From an uncultured Lachnospiraceae bacterium (GTDB lineage: Bacteria > Bacillota > Clostridia > Lachnospirales > Lachnospiraceae), in assembly GCA_910579935.1 (NCBI GenBank), contig CAJTVQ010000061.1, positions 1 through 18,245 on the forward strand: a stretch of 18,245 nucleotides of DNA, written 5' to 3'. The position numbers were made by a program, and so were the translations under genes. This document shows positions 15,280-18,245 of the stretch, piece by piece. Within the stretch, counting starts at the first letter, position 1; every line of letters starts with the position of its first letter. The notes beneath the pieces are model-generated. The model was given only the letters and a program-made list of their open reading frames with translations. It was not told the DNA's origin and ran no database searches.

Positions 15280-15308
15280 ACTATACACCTATTTTTCTTA
15301 CTTGTAAA
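15280..15308 (-). promoter_or_regulatory. Promoter of the gltBD operon
   Basis: Read on the minus strand: TTTACA, 17 bases, TATAGT. It is preceded by an A/T-rich tract (15309-15335) that could act as an UP element. Transcription should start near 15273. The rest of the gap to the HD gene (15336-15414) holds only an AT-rich inverted repeat at 15360-15381. Confidence 0.7.
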
Positions 15309-15414
15309 TAACTTTTTTTCTTTAAATTTTCAGACAATTCGACAATTTGGTGTTTGCAGCATAAATAGTCTGTGATTTATGTTTTGTTCCGTCACTGAAC
15401 ATGGAAATCCATTC

Positions 15415-16002
15415 TCAGTTTCTGCCTGCTGCACAGCCGACAATTTCATAAATCCCTTTGCCGGCTCTTTTTTCAAATAATTCTTTTAATTCCAGATTCC
15501 TGTCCCACTTTTCCTGCGGATAAGAACCGTATCTGCGCTTTACATCATTCATACGGTCTTCGATCGTCATAACGCCCTCCGCCCCTGCCAGGCTGTCACA
15601 GAGCTGGATCAGCAAGTCATAATCATCATATACAATATCCTTTAACGCCGCTTTCAGCTCCTGCTGTTCTTCCTCTGAAATATCAAATCTGCCGATATAA
15701 TCTCTGATATCCTGTACGGAAAAGGAATGCGTCAGACAGATCCGCGCCACCTCATCGTACCCCATATCCTTCATATAATGCCAGCCATCCGATATATGGC
15801 CCAGATGCTTCACACCGAACTTTCTCCCAATGTCATGAAGCAGGCCGCAGACATATGCCTTTTCCGGATCCATTCCCCCACATGCCAGTGCGATCTTTTC
15901 CGCACAATAAGCTGTCACGCGGGAATGATCCCCCCAGGCTCCGGGATTACACTGCTCCGCTTCTTTTAAAATGCGCTCCGCTGTTTCTCTTACAGGTATC
16001 AA
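15415..16002 (-). CDS. HD-domain phosphohydrolase-like protein
   Basis: A 195-residue cytosolic protein with the HD metal-binding signature: His in GDHSRVTAYC (near residue 25), the His-Asp pair in GLLHDIGRK (near 52), a further His in LTHSF and Asp in LIQLCDSLAGAEG (near 135). These fit the H...HD...D set of metal-dependent phosphohydrolases acting on nucleotides or phosphate esters; the substrate is unknown. The best start is TTG at 16002, with AGGAGG 9 bases before it and the sequence (M)IPVRETAERILKEAEQ. The frame stays open further upstream, but those 42 codons include the ribosome binding site itself and look non-coding. It follows the MerR-type gene on the same strand, separated by 100 bases that contain a large inverted repeat, and may share its transcript. 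Confidence 0.85.
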   Translation of the reverse strand: MIPVRETAERILKEAEQCNPGAWGDHSRVTAYCAEKIALACGGMDPEKAYVCGLLHDIGRKFGVKHLGHISDGWHYMKDMGYDEVARICLTHSFSVQDIRDYIGRFDISEEEQQELKAALKDIVYDDYDLLIQLCDSLAGAEGVMTIEDRMNDVKRRYGSYPQEKWDRNLELKELFEKRAGKGIYEIVGCAAGRN

Positions 16003-16054
16003 ATCGTATGCCCTCCTAACTATCCATATCATCTGCTTTTTACATCCCCCGGTC

Positions 16055-16092
16055 TCCTGCATATGGCAATACAAAAATGCACATATGCAGGA
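16055..16092. repeat. Perfect 11-bp inverted repeat between merR-type and HD genes
   Basis: TCCTGCATATG (16055-16065) and CATATGCAGGA (16082-16092) are exact complements around a 16-base loop, within which GCA and TGC can pair further. It lies between the stop of the regulator gene (16103) and the ribosome binding site of the HD gene. No T-run follows, so it is not a normal terminator; a processing site, RNA stabiliser or operator is possible. Confidence 0.75.
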
Positions 16093-16102
16093 AGGGAGAA
16101 TG

Positions 16103-16951
16103 TTACTGCTTTTTATAGAATGTTTCAATTGCCTCCGCTACAAACGCTGCCGCTCCATTACCATATTTCTCATCGGTAAGCGTCCGGATCCTTTCGCTTC
16201 GGTAAGATGCTGCCAGTGCAAGCATCATCCCCTCTTCCTCTTTTAACTGGCAGATCTGCTTCAGAACAAAGCCATATTCTCCGATTGCTTCTCTTACCTC
16301 GAAAGAGTCCGGTCCGCAGTCTTTTCTGGCAATCAGTTTTTGCAAAACCGCATCCATGCGTTTATTATAGCTCTCTGCCACTTCTTTGCTGACTGGATTC
16401 TTTGTGACAGACAGGTATGCTTCTTTTCCGCCGTACCATTCCACCATTTTGGCATATCGCTTCTGCATCGCTTCGGAAGATACCGTTTCGATATAATGCC
16501 TTTTCCATTCCTCCATGCCGCCGAATTCCTCAACAGCTGTTTTTTTCAGTTCATCCGGCATATGCTTCGTCATTGCCTGAAACAATTCCTCTATTTCGGC
16601 TCTGTTAAAAATTGCAAAATCCATATGATTCTCTCCTTTCAGAATATCATCAATGCTGGAGATCAAACACTCCAGGCGTTCTTTTTTTGCCACCAGCATT
16701 TTTCTCTGCATCTGCAGAATCTGGTCTCTGTCAAGAGCAGGATTTTCCATGACGGCTTTTATTTCCTTCAGCGGAATGTCAAACTCACGGAAGAACAAAA
16801 TCTGCTGCAGATTCTCTAAGGCTTTATCGTCATAAAGCCGGTATCCCGCTTCATTTTTACCGGTCGGCTTAAACAATCCGATTTCATCATAATAGTGAAG
16901 CGCGCGCACGCTGATACCAGTGAGTTTTGATACTTCTTTTACTGTTCTCAT
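16103..16951 (-). CDS. MerR-family regulator with TipAS antibiotic-recognition domain
   Basis: A 282-residue regulator. Residues 2-70 are the MerR winged helix-turn-helix (TVKEVSKLTGISVRALHYYD, then GYRLYDDKALENLQQI). Residues 75-115 are a long dimerising coiled coil, and residues 140-275 resemble the TipAS/TipAL ligand domain (RAEIEELFQAMTKHM, EWKRHYIETVSSEAMQKRYA). TipAL-type proteins bind thiopeptide antibiotics and other drugs and activate their own promoter; the ligand here is unknown. The ATG at 16951 follows GGAAGG at 9 bases. The promoter has a 19-bp spacer filled by a dyad (16983-17013), so self-activation is very likely. The HD-domain gene downstream is the likely co-target. No drug pump is adjacent. 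Confidence 0.93.
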   Translation of the reverse strand: MRTVKEVSKLTGISVRALHYYDEIGLFKPTGKNEAGYRLYDDKALENLQQILFFREFDIPLKEIKAVMENPALDRDQILQMQRKMLVAKKERLECLISSIDDILKGENHMDFAIFNRAEIEELFQAMTKHMPDELKKTAVEEFGGMEEWKRHYIETVSSEAMQKRYAKMVEWYGGKEAYLSVTKNPVSKEVAESYNKRMDAVLQKLIARKDCGPDSFEVREAIGEYGFVLKQICQLKEEEGMMLALAASYRSERIRTLTDEKYGNGAAAFVAEAIETFYKKQ

Positions 16952-16982
16952 ACCATCCAGCCTTCCTGTTCCTGATAGAATC

Positions 16983-17013
16983 ACTTTAATCCATGACGTT
17001 CCGTGAAGGTCAA
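16983..17013 (-). promoter_or_regulatory. MerR-type promoter with 19-bp spacer and operator dyad
   Basis: Read on the minus strand: TTGACC, 19 bases, TAAAGT. The over-long spacer is the hallmark of MerR-activated promoters. An operator dyad fills it: TGACGTTCCGTGAAGGTCA (plus strand, 16994-17012) pairs at seven of nine positions around a central base. Confidence 0.8.
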
Positions 17014-17097
17014 CAGGTTTTTGCAGATTTTACAAATTTTTTTCTGCATTTCCGCAGCAGTTCCTTAGTTACTTTCACTGTTACGCATTTCTTAGTC

Positions 17098-17122
17098 AAA
17101 AACCCCGCCGCAGGCAGCGGGG
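17098..17122 (-). terminator. Intrinsic terminator downstream of the XRE gene
   Basis: CCCCGC and GCGGGG pair (with TG/CG extending the stem) around a small loop and are followed by five T on the minus strand. It lies about 130 bases past the stop codon of the XRE/GyrI-like gene and closes that transcript before the MerR promoter. Confidence 0.8.
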
Positions 17123-17147
17123 CATCAAATTTGAAACGCTCCGGGGG

Positions 17148-17229
17148 ATGTGTCTTTTAGACACATTGGTATTGGACCCTCGCGGCAGTCGCCGGAGATG
17201 CTCTGCATCTCTTAAGCAGCCACTTGGCT
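17148..17229. other. Cluster of three hairpins in the 3' region of the XRE gene
   Basis: Three perfect hairpins lie within 82 bases: ATGTGTCT-TTT-AGACACAT (17148-17166), GAGATGC-TCT-GCATCTC (17195-17211) and AGCCA-CT-TGGCT (17218-17229). With the terminator at 17098-17122 they would form a highly structured 3' end of the XRE transcript. No coding sequence fits this gap (16952-17253), which otherwise holds the MerR promoter. Confidence 0.55.
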
Positions 17230-17253
17230 CGTTGCTCGCGGAAATAAAATGCA

Positions 17254-17922
17254 CTACTTACAAGCAATATAAATATCCATACTATCCCCGTCTGTTTCAA
17301 AACAGGGAATAACGTCCTTTTCCGTGTGTTCCAAACCGTTCACGCGCATATACTCCATAAGCGTTTTATAGGCGTTGGGAATGGTCACAAAGGGATTTTC
17401 AAAGGGTTTTTCAACGTGTATCGCTGCGTACCTGTGAGCTGCCTGCCCGTGAATTTCAATGTCAGGGGGGACGACTCCATCAGGCAGTATCCATGCCGCT
17501 TCGTAGCCGTGCATATTGAAAACATTTACCTGCTCCTGTGACACATTTGGAAAATCCCAGCCAATGATACGAGGGTTATCCACGCCGCAGCTACGGGCAA
17601 TGGAAAATACTCTGTCGATAGCGTCCCCCTCCGGGACGGAGCTTATAACGGCATGTTTTATATAGCGGAAAGCAGGAACGGTCTCAACACGCAAATTTGT
17701 ATACGCTTCGCCACAAGTGACCATTTCATCGCGGAACAAGTTGTCCAGCGAACAATTAAAAAGCCTGCAAAGCTCTATGGCCTTGTCCATTTCGGGCTGC
17801 GCTGTATCCAGCTCCCATTTTGATACGGTTTGACGGCTGACATTCATTTTTTCAGCCAAATCCTCCTGCGTCATATTTCCTCTCAAATGCCTTAAGAACT
17901 GCAAATTTTTTCCGAAGCTCAT
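17254..17922 (-). CDS. XRE-family regulator with GyrI-like effector-binding domain
   Basis: A 222-residue protein. Residues 4-62 are an XRE helix-turn-helix (MTQEDLAEKMNVSRQTVSKW, then the LCRLFNCSLDNLF end). Residues 70-222 resemble the GyrI/AraC effector-binding fold (VETVPAFRYIKHAVIS early, HGQAAHRYAAIHVEKPFENP in the middle, and CFETDGDSMDIYIACK at the end). Such proteins sense small, often cationic, compounds. The ATG at 17922 has GGAG 8 bases upstream; the frame from 18024 adds residues that overlap the promoter, so I reject it. The gene is alone, with its own promoter (17965-17993) and terminator (17098-17122). It lies beside the second foldback element, suggesting an accessory region. 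Its targets are unknown. Confidence 0.88.
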   Translation of the reverse strand: MSFGKNLQFLRHLRGNMTQEDLAEKMNVSRQTVSKWELDTAQPEMDKAIELCRLFNCSLDNLFRDEMVTCGEAYTNLRVETVPAFRYIKHAVISSVPEGDAIDRVFSIARSCGVDNPRIIGWDFPNVSQEQVNVFNMHGYEAAWILPDGVVPPDIEIHGQAAHRYAAIHVEKPFENPFVTIPNAYKTLMEYMRVNGLEHTEKDVIPCFETDGDSMDIYIACK

Positions 17923-17964
17923 AAAATATTCTCCTTTCATTTTTCTGCGCCGCGCCGTATCATC

Positions 17965-17993
17965 AGTATAGTATTTTCCCCGGCAAGATACAA
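17965..17993 (-). promoter_or_regulatory. Promoter of the XRE/GyrI-like gene
   Basis: Read on the minus strand: TTGTAT, 17 bases, TATACT. The -10 is 42 bases before the chosen ATG. No clear operator dyad overlaps it. Confidence 0.6.
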
Positions 17994-18055
17994 CCAATCT
18001 ATATGCGCTATTTTTATGAACCACGCAACTTCAACGTGCGGAGAATATTTTCCTT

Positions 18056-18190
18056 AGGAACTGTTAAGAATTAACTTTGCATATGACGCAGGATAAATCT
18101 TTCTGCGCAAGGCGGAGGAATAAGGCATACTGGGGTACGCCGATTGACGACAACGCCGCACAGGAAGATTTAGACAAGTCGGATTTAAAA
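18056..18190. mobile_element. Foldback / MITE-like element, diverged copy (B), right end missing
   Basis: The left end AGGAACTGTTAAGAATTAAC matches copy A (5746) with one difference and is likewise preceded by TTA-type sequence. Shared blocks follow in order: TGACGCAGGAT, GCAAGGCGG, TGACGACAACG and AGACAAGTC, with one single-base length difference up to the hairpin. The hairpin GGCATACTGGGGTACGCC (18124-18141) and the stem TAAATCTTTC / GGAAGATTTA replace the corresponding stems of copy A with different bases but preserved pairing. The right terminal repeat is not recognisable after about 18190. Confidence 0.75.
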
Positions 18191-18201
18191 ATGGCTCTTC
18201 A

Positions 18202-18235
18202 GGGGTAATAGTGGGTGAAAAGCACCCACAACCCC
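18202..18235. repeat. Interrupted hairpin at the right end of the window
   Basis: GTGGGTG-AAAAG-CACCCAC (18211-18229) is a perfect 7-bp hairpin, and outside it GGGG (18202-18205) can pair with CCCC (18232-18235). It lies where the right end of foldback copy B should be. No T-run follows within the window. It may belong to a different element or to a gene beyond the edge. Confidence 0.5.
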
Positions 18236-18245
18236 AGTGTTTATA

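Noticed and set aside
15360..15381. Terminator for the HD-domain gene (CATAAAT / ATTTATG)
   Set aside because: The stem is 7 bp of almost only A-T pairs with an 8-base loop and no T-run on the minus strand.
17058..17067. CAGTTCCTTA, matching the last ten bases at the right end of foldback copy A
   Set aside because: Only ten bases match and none of the internal blocks lie to its left, so a chance match or very old remnant cannot be told apart.

Overview
The window reads as a chromosomal segment of a Gram-positive anaerobe of the Clostridia, most likely a Lachnospiraceae-type gut bacterium. That assignment is an inference from the protein sequences (clostridial AsnA, GltB/GltD, MATE, LysR and MerR/TipAS types), the strong AGGAGG-like ribosome binding sites, a Bacillus/Clostridium-type SOS box, and many small regulators. 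No tRNA, rRNA, CRISPR array or complete transposase is visible.

Layout. (1) 1-546: 5' part of a radical SAM DNA-repair gene, cut off after 114 codons, with a strong promoter flanked by two LexA (SOS) boxes. (2) 547-2812: a GNAT acetyltransferase divergent from aspartate-ammonia ligase asnA, closed by a bidirectional terminator. (3) 2878-5384: a MATE efflux transporter divergent from a LysR regulator, with a candidate operator between them and a 42-bp direct repeat at the transporter's 5' end. (4) 5385-6000: a decay zone with the 3' remnant of a leucine-rich-repeat gene and a 157-bp foldback (MITE-like) element. (5) 6001-7946: a translationally coupled ECF sigma factor / membrane anti-sigma pair with an ECF-like promoter. 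(6) 8070-8928: a broken AAA/DUF4143 ATPase. (7) 8936-15308: the glutamate synthase operon gltB-gltD with an intrinsic terminator placed directly after its promoter. (8) 15415-17013: a TipAS-type MerR regulator with a textbook 19-bp-spacer promoter, followed by an HD-domain phosphohydrolase. (9) 17098-18245: an XRE regulator with a GyrI-like ligand domain, a cluster of hairpins and a second copy of the foldback element.

How the genes fit together. AsnA and GltBD both handle ammonia and amide nitrogen (aspartate to asparagine; glutamine plus 2-oxoglutarate to glutamate). The rest is mostly sensing and defence: drug-binding regulators (TipAS, GyrI-like), an efflux pump, an acetyltransferase, an envelope-stress-type sigma system and an SOS-controlled repair gene. 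Three of the protein genes (radical SAM, LRR, AAA) are truncated or broken, and the two foldback copies lie beside the LRR remnant and beside the XRE regulator, so the accessory parts look to be eroding.

The best candidate for something undescribed is the foldback element pair at 5746-5902 and 18056-18190. The two copies have diverged in sequence, yet an internal hairpin and a surrounding stem are preserved by compensatory changes on both arms, which argues for selection on, or copying of, a folded structure. The second candidate is the promoter-proximal terminator of gltBD, which leaves almost no leader before the hairpin.
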